A stretch of 64,000 nt of DNA, taken from contig NZ_BMXS01000011.1 in the NCBI RefSeq assembly GCF_014651875.1, positions 62,699 to 126,698 on the forward strand. Direction: 5' to 3'. This document shows, piece after piece, positions 45,692-54,729 of this stretch (positions are counted from its first letter, which is position 1; each line of letters starts with the position of its first letter). The notes beneath the pieces were generated by a model that did not search any database, had not been told where the DNA came from, and saw only the letters and a list, made by a program, of their open reading frames with translations. The stretch is from Litchfieldella qijiaojingensis. Its GTDB lineage: Bacteria > Pseudomonadota > Gammaproteobacteria > Pseudomonadales > Halomonadaceae. Position numbers and translations under genes: made by a program.

Positions 45692-45996
45692 ACGCCCCTC
45701 TTACCCATCAATGCAAAGGTACTAATGTTGGATCGGCTTCAGTTGCGCTTGATAAGCAGGAATCGCGTTTTTAAGCTAAAGCAAGATGCTAATGTAGGAG
45801 CGACCGTGGTCGCGATTTATAGGCAAGATCGCCCCATAATTAGCCAACATTATGATACTAATGTAAAAGTGGCCGTGGTCGCGATTGGCAGCATCACGGC
45901 GGAAATGTAAGGCCGCGCTTCGCGGTAAGACCGGTAGCACCACGGCTCACGTCCAACGTTAGGGCACCAGAACATCAACACGAGCAACAACTATTG
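45692..45996. other. AT-rich gap with repeat units between DyP gene and bluB
   Basis: This 305-base gap is clearly richer in A and T than the neighbouring genes and carries at least two copies of a REP-like repeat (45789-45885), a weaker one near 45722, and a short GGCCGCGCTTCGCGG palindrome at 45911-45925. The promoter for bluB should be near its right end. No protein-coding signal is supported. Confidence 0.5.
45789..45885 (+). repeat. Two REP-like palindromic repeats
   Basis: The unit CTAATGTA-GAGCGACC-GTGGTCGCGATT appears at 45789-45817 and, with a few changes (AAAGTGGCC for GGAGCGACC), at 45858-45885, 69 bases apart. Each contains a palindrome of the GCGACC-GT-GGTCGC type that would form a small hairpin. 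The TGTAGGAGCG core resembles REP elements common between genes of pseudomonads and relatives. Confidence 0.6.
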
Positions 45997-46716
45997 ATGA
46001 ACACGTCCGACAATAATTGTTTTTCTGAGGCTGAACGCAACGGGCTTTACCGCGCCATCCGTGAGCGGCGTGATGTGCGGTCGCAATTTCTGTCTGATCC
46101 GATCCCACCCGAGGTACTTGTGCGGCTGCTGCAGGCTGCGCACCATGCTCCCTCGGTAGGGTTCATGCAGCCATGGGATTTCGTCGTCATCGATAGTCTC
46201 GAGGTCAGGCAGGCGGTCAGAGAGATTTTCGAGCAGGAGAATCGGAAGGCCGCCGAGAACTACACTGGTGAGCGGGCGGATCTCTACCGCCACCTCAAGC
46301 TCGAAGGCATCCTTGAGAGCCCCATCAATCTTTGCATCACATGTAATCGGAGCCGCGGTGGCCCCCATGTCTTGGGACGGAACACCATCCTGGAAACGGA
46401 CCTCTTCAGTGTCTGCCTAGCGGTCCAAAACCTCTGGCTTGCAGCCCGGGCCGAAGGTATTGGCGTGGGCTGGGTGAGTATTCTGGACCAAGAACGGTTG
46501 GCAGAGACCCTCAAGCTACCGGATGAGGTGTATCCAGTCGCGTATCTATGTCTTGGTTACGTGAGCGAGTTTCTCCCACGGCCGGAGCTCGAGGTCAAAG
46601 GCTGGCGCTCTCGGTTGCCGATTCATGAGCTTGTCCATGGAAATGTCTGGGGCCATCCGCTGGCGAATAGCCCACTAAAGGCCGCGCTTCATGAGCAAGA
46701 GATGTTTAGGACCTAA
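45997..46716 (+). CDS. bluB: BluB, 5,6-dimethylbenzimidazole synthase
   Basis: A 239-residue flavin-destructase of the nitroreductase fold that converts reduced FMN to 5,6-dimethylbenzimidazole, the lower ligand of B12. The FMN-binding RRDVRSQF near residue 25 and the BluB block AAHHAPSVGFMQPWDFVVI, then RNTILETDLFSVCLAVQNLW and GVGWVSIL, identify it. It stands apart from the other B12 genes in the window (59-64 kb). Base composition and codon choice look less GC-rich than the neighbours, which may mean a separate history. A TTG directly before the ATG could also start it. Confidence 0.9.
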   Translation: MNTSDNNCFSEAERNGLYRAIRERRDVRSQFLSDPIPPEVLVRLLQAAHHAPSVGFMQPWDFVVIDSLEVRQAVREIFEQENRKAAENYTGERADLYRHLKLEGILESPINLCITCNRSRGGPHVLGRNTILETDLFSVCLAVQNLWLAARAEGIGVGWVSILDQERLAETLKLPDEVYPVAYLCLGYVSEFLPRPELEVKGWRSRLPIHELVHGNVWGHPLANSPLKAALHEQEMFRT

Positions 46717-46722
46717 GAAGCA

Positions 46723-48003
46723 TCAGTTGTCGGGTAGGATCTCAGCCAGTGCCGACAGGCACGTGTCGATTTCGTCAACGCTGTTATAGTGCGCGAGTGA
46801 AATTCGAGTTACGGCGTCCAGCCCCAGCGGGCGCAGGATATTGCCCGAGAAGACATCGTTGGACCGGGCGTGGACACGAATACCTCGGTCACCTAGTTGG
46901 GCGACGATTTGCTTTGCGTCGATGTCCTTGACGGCGAACGAGACGACTCCTTCGCGGTGTGGGTCATCGACCTGACCGATCAGGCGAACTCCTGGATAAG
47001 CACAAAGCCCCCGTACACCCGAACGACCTTGTAGCAGGCGATTCATAAGGGCCCTTTCATGGCTTCGCATCGCCAGGCCAGCGGCAACCAGGCGTTTACG
47101 ACGGGATTCATCACCCGTGTAGTGACTGCCCAGCCAGTCGAGATAGTCGATTACCGCGCTGGCACCGGCCAGTGCTGATGGGTCGCGGCTGCCTAGTTCC
47201 CAGGCATTGGCTGGCTTGCCTGATAGCCGATCGTGCTCGACGACGCTCAATCGATCGGAGACCCATGCGTAGCCATTGTTGAAGCGGCAGAACGCCTTGT
47301 AGAGGGAGATTACGTAGGCATCGACATCGTAGGCATCGATCTCAAGGAAACCGTGAGGGGCATGCTGGATGCCATCGACAATGATCACGCACTCAGGCGC
47401 GATGCGGCGGATCGCCCGTGCAATGGCGGCAACATCCATGGCCATGCCGGTAACCGGGCTGGTATGGAGGATAGTCGCCACACGGGTGTCTGGGCGCACG
47501 TGACGCGCATACTCCTCGGCGGTAACTCGGCCGGTATGGGTATCGAAGGGCACTTCGATCCACTCGCGGCCCGTGCGCTGTGCCCATTGCGCCGTTGCGT
47601 CGAAGGTCGCCGGATGCTCCACGCTGCAGGCGACAATGCTGCCCCCTGCCTGTGCCGACAAGGCCGCCGCACGAATCACCCGAAACAGGCATTCGGTACC
47701 GGTTTCACCGCCGAAGATTATCCCGCTCGTCGCACCGAAGAAGGTGGCAAGGTCTTCACGCCCTTGCGTTACGATCCGCGAAATGGCAAGCGAGGCGGGA
47801 TTGTCGCGATGCTCGTTGTCGGGGAGTCCGGCAACCTCGGCGGATCGCTGTACTACCGACTTCAGCGTCAGCGATCCCCCCGCGTTCTCGAAAAACACCC
47901 GTTTGCCACTGTAGGGACAATGATCGATATAGAGGAAGTGTTCACGAATCCGAGCCAACAGGTCATCGGGAAACGGGGTGGCGGTGTTTGTCGTTTCGGT
48001 CAT
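46723..48003 (-). CDS. Class V aminotransferase / cysteine desulfurase-like PLP enzyme
   Basis: A 426-residue PLP enzyme of the SufS/CsdA-like class V fold. The PLP lysine is in YVISLYKAFCRFNNGYAW, with CSVEHPATFDATAQW and VDGIQHAPHGFLEID typical of the CsdA-like subgroup. The C-terminal part (DVFSGNILRPLGLD) has no obvious counterpart of the mobile catalytic Cys loop of desulfurases, so a lyase or racemase-type reaction on an amino acid is more likely. It follows tctA by 74 bases on the same strand and is probably the last gene of the tct operon. AAGGA precedes the ATG at 48003. Confidence 0.82.
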   Translation of the reverse strand: MTETTNTATPFPDDLLARIREHFLYIDHCPYSGKRVFFENAGGSLTLKSVVQRSAEVAGLPDNEHRDNPASLAISRIVTQGREDLATFFGATSGIIFGGETGTECLFRVIRAAALSAQAGGSIVACSVEHPATFDATAQWAQRTGREWIEVPFDTHTGRVTAEEYARHVRPDTRVATILHTSPVTGMAMDVAAIARAIRRIAPECVIIVDGIQHAPHGFLEIDAYDVDAYVISLYKAFCRFNNGYAWVSDRLSVVEHDRLSGKPANAWELGSRDPSALAGASAVIDYLDWLGSHYTGDESRRKRLVAAGLAMRSHERALMNRLLQGRSGVRGLCAYPGVRLIGQVDDPHREGVVSFAVKDIDAKQIVAQLGDRGIRVHARSNDVFSGNILRPLGLDAVTRISLAHYNSVDEIDTCLSALAEILPDN

Positions 48004-48077
48004 TGCCGTTGTTTCCTTGGATACATTTAAATTAGGTGACATGAATGATCAGGCCTTGGCGGAGGTTTTCTCGGCGA

Positions 48078-49571
48078 TCAGTCAAGTGCAGCGCGGTGAC
48101 GGCGCCACTGGTTCCATATCGGATAGGCTAGGGCGGCCACCACCAGCAGACTCAGAGTCAGCGACAGTGGTCGAGTGAAGAAGGTGGTCAAATCCCAATG
48201 GGAAATCTGCATAGATCGGCGGAAGTTGACTTCCAGGATCGGACCGAGAATCAATGCAATGACCAGCGGTGCCGCCGGATAGCGCCAACGCTCCATGAAG
48301 AAACCGACCACACCGAAGGCCACCGTCAACCACACATCGAATATCTCGTTACGTAGCGCGTAGGTGCCAATCACGCTGAATACCAGGATCATTGGGCCGA
48401 GTACCGCGCCGGGAACCTTGGTCACCACCACTAGGTAGCGGCACAGCCATAGCCCCAACACCGCGAACAGCACATTGGCCAGCAATAACGAGAAAATCAG
48501 CGTGTAAGTCGTCTCGGCATGTTGGGTGAACAGGCTCGGCCCCGGGATCATGCCGTGAATGGTCAGGCCGCCGACGAATACCGCTGTCACAGCGTTACCG
48601 GGAATGCCGAGTGTCAGGGTGGGTATCAGCGTACCGCCGGTCACCGCGTTATTGGCCGACTCCGAGGCCGCCACGCCCTCCAGTTCGCCCTTGCCGAAAC
48701 GCTCCGGCGTCGACGAATGGCGACGTGCCTCGTTGTAAGAGATAAAGGAAGCGATACTGGTGCCGGCACCAGGCAGGATTCCTACCACCGAGCCGATCAC
48801 CGAGGAACGCAGCAGGGTGCGCAGGCAACGCTTCAGATCCCGCCATAGCGGCAGGTTGCGCCCCTTGAGCTTTTGACCCTGGCCAGTCAGTACGCCACCG
48901 GCGGTAGGCACGCACAGATTGAAAGCCTGGGAGACAGAGAAAAGGCCAATTAGTGCCGGTAGCAGTGGCACGCCATCGAACAACTCACTATTGCCGAAGG
49001 TGAAGCGCTGGATACCGGTGAAATTGTCCAGACCCACGCAGGCGAGCACCAGCCCTACTGCCGCCGCAAGCATGCCCTTGATCGGCCGATCCGATGCCAC
49101 GCCGACGATGGTGACCAGGCCAAAGATGGCCAGCACGGTATACTCTTGCGGGCCGAACGCCAGCGCCACGGTTGACAGCGGGGGCGCGATGACGAGCAGG
49201 ACCACTACACTGAAGAGGCCGCCGAAAAGTGACGCCAACGTCGCCATGCCTAACGCCTCCCCACCTCGTCCCGCTTCGGCTAGCGGATACCCGTCCAATG
49301 CCGTGGCAATCGACGCATCCGTTCCCGGAGTACGCAGCAGGATGGCGGTGACGGAGCCTCCATACACCGAACTGACATACACGGCCCCCAGCAACATCAG
49401 GGCAAGATCCGGTGGCATGTTGAAGGTGATGGGAATGCACAGCGCCACCCCCATCGTCGAAGAAAGCCCCGGCAAGGAGCCGATCGTCATGCCCGCCATT
49501 GTCCCCAGCAATAACGTCAGCAAGGCCAGCGGTGTCAGCACATTAGCGAGGGCGGGAAGCAATACATCCAT
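48078..49571 (-). CDS. tctA: TctA-type large permease of a tripartite tricarboxylate transporter
   Basis: A 497-residue inner membrane protein with about a dozen hydrophobic segments. Family blocks are GTMAGMTIGSLPGLSSTMGV near residue 25, YVSSVYGGSVTAILLRTPGT, the GILPGAGTSIASFISYNEAR loop and GIPGNAVTAVFVGGL. TctA is the transport channel of TctABC systems, which take up small carboxylates with a cation gradient. The substrate is not evident. Confidence 0.93.
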   Translation of the reverse strand: MDVLLPALANVLTPLALLTLLLGTMAGMTIGSLPGLSSTMGVALCIPITFNMPPDLALMLLGAVYVSSVYGGSVTAILLRTPGTDASIATALDGYPLAEAGRGGEALGMATLASLFGGLFSVVVLLVIAPPLSTVALAFGPQEYTVLAIFGLVTIVGVASDRPIKGMLAAAVGLVLACVGLDNFTGIQRFTFGNSELFDGVPLLPALIGLFSVSQAFNLCVPTAGGVLTGQGQKLKGRNLPLWRDLKRCLRTLLRSSVIGSVVGILPGAGTSIASFISYNEARRHSSTPERFGKGELEGVAASESANNAVTGGTLIPTLTLGIPGNAVTAVFVGGLTIHGMIPGPSLFTQHAETTYTLIFSLLLANVLFAVLGLWLCRYLVVVTKVPGAVLGPMILVFSVIGTYALRNEIFDVWLTVAFGVVGFFMERWRYPAAPLVIALILGPILEVNFRRSMQISHWDLTTFFTRPLSLTLSLLVVAALAYPIWNQWRRHRAALD

Positions 49572-49607
49572 AGCGATTTCCTGGCCAGGTGGCGATCGGG
49601 ATTCCAG

Positions 49608-50042
49608 TCATGATGTCAGCCATCCAGACGGCAGTGGCACGGCCAGAAGTTGTACGAAGATCAGGTAGATCATCGCGGTGAATCCCAGTGAAATCAGCAA
49701 GGATGTCAGCCACCGCAAGCGGGCCAGCCATCGCAAGCCAGCGAACAGGAACAGCGGAAGGGCGATGAAGGTGCCAGCCGTTACCATCAGCACCAACAAC
49801 CCCAGCACGCATAGGCAAATGATCAGCAGTCGACGAACTTCGAGCGGTGCGGAAGGTTCATCCGAAGGGTTGCTACGCAAGGTACCCAAGGCCAAGCCAA
49901 TGCAGGCGATAATCCCCAAGCTGCCAGCGATCGCGGGGAAAACCCCCGCGTCGCCGCGCATCCCCAACCCCGTCGCTATCACCGCGGCGAAGGCCACGCC
50001 AAACAACAAGGCCACACCGCGGTCGATTTTTACGAGTGTCAT
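49608..50042 (-). CDS. tctB: TctB-type small permease subunit
   Basis: A 144-residue protein with four hydrophobic segments (about 8-25, 35-52, 75-102, 115-138), the size and topology of TctB. It lies between tctC (25-base gap) and tctA (36-base gap) in the order C-B-A. Sequence conservation in TctB is low, so the call rests on topology and position. A GGGGAG ribosome site precedes the start. Confidence 0.87.
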   Translation of the reverse strand: MTLVKIDRGVALLFGVAFAAVIATGLGMRGDAGVFPAIAGSLGIIACIGLALGTLRSNPSDEPSAPLEVRRLLIICLCVLGLLVLMVTAGTFIALPLFLFAGLRWLARLRWLTSLLISLGFTAMIYLIFVQLLAVPLPSGWLTS

Positions 50043-50067
50043 GTCAGAACTCCCCGCGCCTGGAAGA

Positions 50068-51057
50068 TCACTGCTCGATCCAGGGATCCTTTTCCCAGAG
50101 CGCTTTCAACCGCTCATGGCTGGCATCGAGGAAATCGACATAGTCCTGGCCGTAAATGGGATTGACCGGCATGTTGAGCTGAGCCATCTCGGCACGGAAC
50201 TCGGGGTTGTCGATGACGGCACGGGAGACGTCGAGCAGCTTGTCGTAGACCTCCTGGGGCACGCCAGCCGGAACCGCGAAGCCACGGGAAGCCGCTGCCT
50301 CCACCTCATAGCCCTGCTCCATGCCGGTTGGCACGTCGGGCATTGCCTCCATCCGCTGATCGGACCACACCGCCAAGGCGCGTGCCTTGCCTTCCTGGAT
50401 CTGTGCCGCCGCTTCGGACATATTGCCTTCGAAGGCGGTGATATGGCCGCCCAACAACGCTGCCGTGGCCTCCGCGTTGCCATTGAAGGCAACGAAGCTC
50501 AGGTCGATGTCTGCCGCTTCGGCAAAATTGAGTGCCGCCAGGTGATCGTCACCGCCGACCCCTTCGTGCGAGACGATAATCGATTCGGGATCGTCCTTCA
50601 CCGCGGCGACAAAGTCATCCAGGTCTTGATAGGGGCTATCAGCGGCGACCACCAGCACACCAGGGTCGGTGACCACGTTGGCTAGAGGGCGGATACCCTC
50701 GTAGGAATATCCAACGGTATCCTCGCGGGTGAAGGGGTAGACCTCCACCACGGGAGAGTTGATCAAACCGATCGTGTAGCCATCCGGTTTGGCATTGGCC
50801 AGGTGCACCCAGCCCAATTCACCCCCTGCGCCGGGCCTGTTGACTACCACCATCCGCTGGCCGATCTCTTCTTCGGCATACTTTGCGAAGATGCGCGCCA
50901 TGGTGTCGGTGCTGCCGCCGGCACCATAAGCGACGATCACCTCGATCGGCTTGGTGGGATATTCTGCCGCCATGGTTGCACCGGCCAGACCGACCCCTAT
51001 GGTCGTCGCCATCGCGGCTAGTGCGACTCGCTTTACCAACTTCGATTGAACGAACAT
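50068..51057 (-). CDS. tctC: TctC-type periplasmic binding protein
   Basis: A 329-residue Bug/TctC-family binding protein. A signal peptide MFVQSKLVKRVALAAMATTI is followed by cleavage near GATMAAEYP. The mature start YPTKPIEVIVAYGAGGSTDT and the later NRPGAGGELGWVHLANAKPDG are family signatures. It captures a small, usually carboxylated, ligand for TctAB. The frame extends to 51153; the signal peptide and AAGGAG set the start at 51057. It is divergent from a LysR gene across a 182-base spacer with an inverted repeat. Confidence 0.92.
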   Translation of the reverse strand: MFVQSKLVKRVALAAMATTIGVGLAGATMAAEYPTKPIEVIVAYGAGGSTDTMARIFAKYAEEEIGQRMVVVNRPGAGGELGWVHLANAKPDGYTIGLINSPVVEVYPFTREDTVGYSYEGIRPLANVVTDPGVLVVAADSPYQDLDDFVAAVKDDPESIIVSHEGVGGDDHLAALNFAEAADIDLSFVAFNGNAEATAALLGGHITAFEGNMSEAAAQIQEGKARALAVWSDQRMEAMPDVPTGMEQGYEVEAAASRGFAVPAGVPQEVYDKLLDVSRAVIDNPEFRAEMAQLNMPVNPIYGQDYVDFLDASHERLKALWEKDPWIEQ

Positions 51058-51180
51058 CGAGACACTCCTTATTACTGTTGTGGTTGTGAGTCGTTCAGTT
51101 TGCCCACCGCGGCGCTCTTGCTGCCAAGCGTGACGCGACGTAGCGCTCAACAACAGCGTAAAAGCAATCTATACTTTCTA

Positions 51181-51217
51181 AAAAGCGAATAAATTTCATC
51201 TCTTATCATTCGCTTTT
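51181..51217. promoter_or_regulatory. Inverted repeat, probable LysR operator for the tct operon
   Basis: Perfect 10-base arms AAAAGCGAAT (51181-51190) and ATTCGCTTTT (51208-51217) are separated by 17 AT-rich bases. They lie between the divergent tctC and LysR genes, 23 bases before the LysR start codon. LysR regulators bind such dyads and control the divergent operon as well as themselves. Confidence 0.6.
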
Positions 51218-51239
51218 TTCATCTAAGCGTGAGAGCGCC

Positions 51240-52145
51240 ATGCTGACACTCAAACAGCTCGAAACCTTCATACAGGTCGTCGAACTTGGCACCTTCGAAC
51301 GCGCCGCCCAGCGCCTGAATGCCACGCAATCCACCGTATCCAAGCGCATTTCCGAACTGGAGGAGGCCACCGGCCTCCAGCTCTTCGACCGCTCACGTCG
51401 CAACGCGCGGCTCACCGAAGAAGGCGAGCGCATGCTGGAGCTAGCCCATGCCACACTCAGCAATGCCCATAGGATCCTTGAGCTGAACCACTACCCGGAG
51501 CGGACCCTGCATCGTGTCCGTATCGGTTTCACCGAGCTTACCGCCCTGACGTGGTTACCCAATTTTCTGCGCGACTACACCACGGAGCGCCCCGAGATCC
51601 GGCTGGATATCACTATCGACATGAGCCGTACCCTCTATCAGCAATTTCAGGACGGAGAGCTGGACTTGGTGGTGATTCCCATGGTGTCGGAAGCATTCGC
51701 TCAGCCCGGTGTCGAGTCGCGGCTGGTAGAGGAAGTGGAAATGGCCTTGATGGCGTGTGAAGGATTGGTCGGCGGGCCTCGCCCGTTGCCGATCAGCGCG
51801 CTCGACAACTACACGCTGATCGGCCAGGGCAAGCGTTCCGGATTCGCCCAGAGCGTCAACCGTTGGCTATCTCACCAGGGGATGGGGGCAGCCACGTTGA
51901 CCGCGGATAACCTGCTGGCCCTGGTCGGCCTGGTGACCGCGGGGCGCGGCATCAGCGTGCTGCCGAAGCGCTGCGTTCAACGATTGACCCGGAACGATGC
52001 CCTGGAGGCGATCGATACCACGCCGCCCCTGCCATCGATTGGCTACTATGCGCTTTATCATGACAGCGCACGAATCAAGCTCTTTGACGAGCTTGCCCGC
52101 CGCCTTGGCAACGCCGCGGACTTTACTCGGCCTTTCTTCGTATGA
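51240..52145 (+). CDS. LysR-family regulator of the tct operon
   Basis: A 301-residue regulator with an N-terminal winged helix-turn-helix (LKQLETFIQVVELGTFERAA, then QRLNATQSTVSKRISELEEA) and a periplasmic-binding-like effector domain (MLTL start; GRGISVLPKRCVQRL near residue 240). Transcribed divergently from tctC with a perfect inverted repeat in the spacer, it most likely senses the tct substrate or a breakdown product. The effector is unknown. Confidence 0.92.
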   Translation: MLTLKQLETFIQVVELGTFERAAQRLNATQSTVSKRISELEEATGLQLFDRSRRNARLTEEGERMLELAHATLSNAHRILELNHYPERTLHRVRIGFTELTALTWLPNFLRDYTTERPEIRLDITIDMSRTLYQQFQDGELDLVVIPMVSEAFAQPGVESRLVEEVEMALMACEGLVGGPRPLPISALDNYTLIGQGKRSGFAQSVNRWLSHQGMGAATLTADNLLALVGLVTAGRGISVLPKRCVQRLTRNDALEAIDTTPPLPSIGYYALYHDSARIKLFDELARRLGNAADFTRPFFV

Positions 52146-52241
52146 TCCATGAGCATAGCCAGGAAAAATCCGTGAGAGCTGTGGGAAGTCCACCATGGCA
52201 AGTAAAATCACCCATTGAAACAGGCTGTTGAGGTTGCTGCA

Positions 52242-54605
52242 GTGGATCTACAGCAGGGGTTCGTTCTGACCCGGCATTGGCGCGATACGTCTGCTGGCAC
52301 GCAAGTCGAGTTCTGGCTGGCGACCGATGATGGGCCTCGGCTTGTCTGTCTGCCTTACCAGTCTTCGGTAGCCTTCATTCCCGCCGATCAGCGTGCGCGG
52401 GCCGAGTCATTGCTACGCGGCGAGAGTGACGTTGAGCTTCGTCCGTTGGACCTCTGCGATTTCCACCACCGGCCCGTGCTGGGACTGTATTGTTGGCAGT
52501 ACCGCCAGTTGGTGCGCATCGACAAGCGGTTGAGAGAGGCGGGTGTCGATGTCTTCGAGGCCGATATTCGCCCGCCGGAGCGCTACCTGATGGAGCGTTT
52601 CATCACCGCGTCGGTGTGGTTCGGTGGCACGCCGGATGGCAACTGCGCACTGTGCGAGGCGCAGATGAAGCCCGCGCCGGACTATCGCCCCCGACTCAAG
52701 CTGGCCTCCCTCGACATCGAGACCAACGCCCGGGGCGAGTTGTATTCCATTGCCCTCGAGGGGTGTGGCGAGCGTCAGGTCTACATGCTCGGGCCGCCGA
52801 ACGGGCAGGCCGCAACGGTCGACTTCCTGCTCGATTACTGCGACACCCGGGCGCAGTTGCTCGAAAGGTTGAATCAGTGGCTCGCCCTCCACGATCCCGA
52901 CGCCATCATCGGCTGGAATCTCGTGCAGTTCGATCTGCGCATCCTGCACGAGCATACCCAGCGACTGCAGGTCCCATTGCGCCTCGGGCGGGGAGGTGTC
53001 GAGATGGGGTGGCGCGAGCACGGTACCCGCCAGAATTACTACTTTGCGGAGGCTGCCGGGCGCCTGATCATCGACGGCATCGAGGCGCTGCGTTCGGCAA
53101 CCTGGAGCTTTTCCTCGTTCAGCCTCGAATACGTCGCCCAGGAGCTTCTCGGAGAAGGCAAGGCGGTCGACAATCCCTATCAGCGCCTGGACGAGATCGA
53201 GCGCATGTTCGCCGAGGACAAGCCCGCGCTGGCGCGTTACAACCTCAAGGACTGCGAGCTGGTGACGCGTATCTTCGCCAAGACCGAGCTGCTGGACTTC
53301 CTGCTGGAGCGAGCCACCGTCACCGGACTGCCCGCCGATCGTAGTGGTGGCTCGGTTGCAGCGTTCAGCCATCTCTACATGCCGTTGATGCACCGCCAGG
53401 GGTTCGTCGCCCCCAACCTCGGCGAACGCTTGCCGGAGGCGAGCCCGGGCGGCTTCGTGATGAACTCACGGCCTGGCCTGTACGACTCGGTGCTGGTGCT
53501 CGACTACAAGAGCCTGTATCCATCGATCATTCGTACCTTCCTAATCGACCCGGTGGGGCTGGTGGTAGGCATGCGCGATCCCTCGGACGACGAGGCGGTG
53601 CCGGGCTTTCGCGGGGCACGCTTCTCGCGTACACAACACTGTCTGCCGGCCATGGTGGCACGTGTCTGGGAAGGCCGTGAGGCGGCCAAGCGCGACAACA
53701 ACCAGCCGCTCTCCCAAGCCCTGAAGATCATCATGAACTCTTTCTACGGTGTCCTCGGCTCCAGTGGCTGCCGCTTTTTCGACTCACGCCTGGCATCGTC
53801 CATCACCCTGCGTGGCCACGAGATCATGCGCAAGACGCGTGAACTGATCGAAGCCGAAGGCTACAGCGTGATCTATGGCGACACCGACTCCACCTTCGTG
53901 TGGCTGCGGGATGCGCATTCGGAGGATGATGCGGCGCGAATTGGTCGCAGGTTGGTGCAACACGTCAATCAATGGTGGCGCGAGCATCTGCAACGTGAGT
54001 TTGGCCTGGACAGTGCGCTCGAGCTGCAGTTCGAAACACATTATTGCCGCTTCCTGATGCCCACCATCCGCGGTACCGCGGAGGGCAGCAAGAAACGTTA
54101 TGCCGGTCTGGTCAGGAACGCGGATGGCAGCGAGCGGATGGTCTTCAAGGGCCTGGAAACGGTACGCAGCGACTGGTCGCCGCTTGCCCAGCGCTTCCAG
54201 CAGGAACTCTACCTGCGTATTTTCAAGCGGCAGCCTTACCAGGACTACGTACGCGACTACGTGCGCCGCACCTTGGCGGGGGAGTTCGACGAGTTGCTGG
54301 TCTTTCGCAAGCGGCTACGAAGACGGCTGAGCGACTACCGGCGCAACGTGCCGCCACACGTACGCGCGGCGCGCATCGCCGACGACTACAACGACCAGCA
54401 AGGGCGGCCTCGTCAATACCAGAATGGCGGCTGGATCAGCTACGTGATGACGGTCGCGGGCCCGGAGCCCCTGGAAACGCTGCACTCAGCGATCGATTAC
54501 CATCACTACGTCACTCGCCAGTTGCAGCCGGTCGCGGACGCCATCCTGCCGTTCATGCACGATGACTTCGCGACATTGATCGACCGGCAGCTCGACTTGT
54601 TCTGA
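52242..54605 (+). CDS. polB: DNA polymerase II (PolB)
   Basis: A family B DNA polymerase used in damage-related synthesis. 3'-5' exonuclease motifs are LASLDIETNARG, IIGWNLVQFDLRIL and YNLKDCELV. Polymerase motifs are VLVLDYKSLYPSIIRTF, LKIIMNSFYGVLGSSGCRFF and VIYGDTDSTFVW, all complete. The N-terminus QGFVLTRHWRDTSAG aligns with E. coli PolB when translation starts at GTG 52242, which has GAGG eight bases upstream; an upstream TTG at 52215 is possible but lacks a ribosome site. The product is 787 residues, close to the usual length. The gene stands alone. Confidence 0.93.
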   Translation: MDLQQGFVLTRHWRDTSAGTQVEFWLATDDGPRLVCLPYQSSVAFIPADQRARAESLLRGESDVELRPLDLCDFHHRPVLGLYCWQYRQLVRIDKRLREAGVDVFEADIRPPERYLMERFITASVWFGGTPDGNCALCEAQMKPAPDYRPRLKLASLDIETNARGELYSIALEGCGERQVYMLGPPNGQAATVDFLLDYCDTRAQLLERLNQWLALHDPDAIIGWNLVQFDLRILHEHTQRLQVPLRLGRGGVEMGWREHGTRQNYYFAEAAGRLIIDGIEALRSATWSFSSFSLEYVAQELLGEGKAVDNPYQRLDEIERMFAEDKPALARYNLKDCELVTRIFAKTELLDFLLERATVTGLPADRSGGSVAAFSHLYMPLMHRQGFVAPNLGERLPEASPGGFVMNSRPGLYDSVLVLDYKSLYPSIIRTFLIDPVGLVVGMRDPSDDEAVPGFRGARFSRTQHCLPAMVARVWEGREAAKRDNNQPLSQALKIIMNSFYGVLGSSGCRFFDSRLASSITLRGHEIMRKTRELIEAEGYSVIYGDTDSTFVWLRDAHSEDDAARIGRRLVQHVNQWWREHLQREFGLDSALELQFETHYCRFLMPTIRGTAEGSKKRYAGLVRNADGSERMVFKGLETVRSDWSPLAQRFQQELYLRIFKRQPYQDYVRDYVRRTLAGEFDELLVFRKRLRRRLSDYRRNVPPHVRAARIADDYNDQQGRPRQYQNGGWISYVMTVAGPEPLETLHSAIDYHHYVTRQLQPVADAILPFMHDDFATLIDRQLDLF

Positions 54606-54630
54606 AATACACTTCTGCATCCGCCCTATT

Positions 54631-54729
54631 AGGGAAACGCTGAATAAATCGACGAGCGTATTCAGGGTTAGGTCAGTTCAGGGAACGGGCCTAGCCCTGA
54701 TCATCGCTCGACGACTTTTCGTACAAAGC
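54631..54729. repeat. Possible short non-coding mobile-element remnant (MITE-like)
   Basis: This ~99-base segment between polB and the next gene begins AGGGAAACGCTGAATAAATC and ends CGACGACTTTTCGTACAAAGC. Both ends look like insertion-sequence termini of the kind seen in Halomonas-like genomes, and the inner part holds short palindromes (GGGCCTAGCCC). The reverse complement of the right end, GCTTTGTACGAAAA, resembles GCTCTGTACGAAAA at 33139-33152. No transposase is present. Confidence 0.35.

Noticed and set aside
52413-53393. 326-codon minus-strand frame within polB
   Set aside because: Antisense shadow; the plus strand carries all polymerase motifs.
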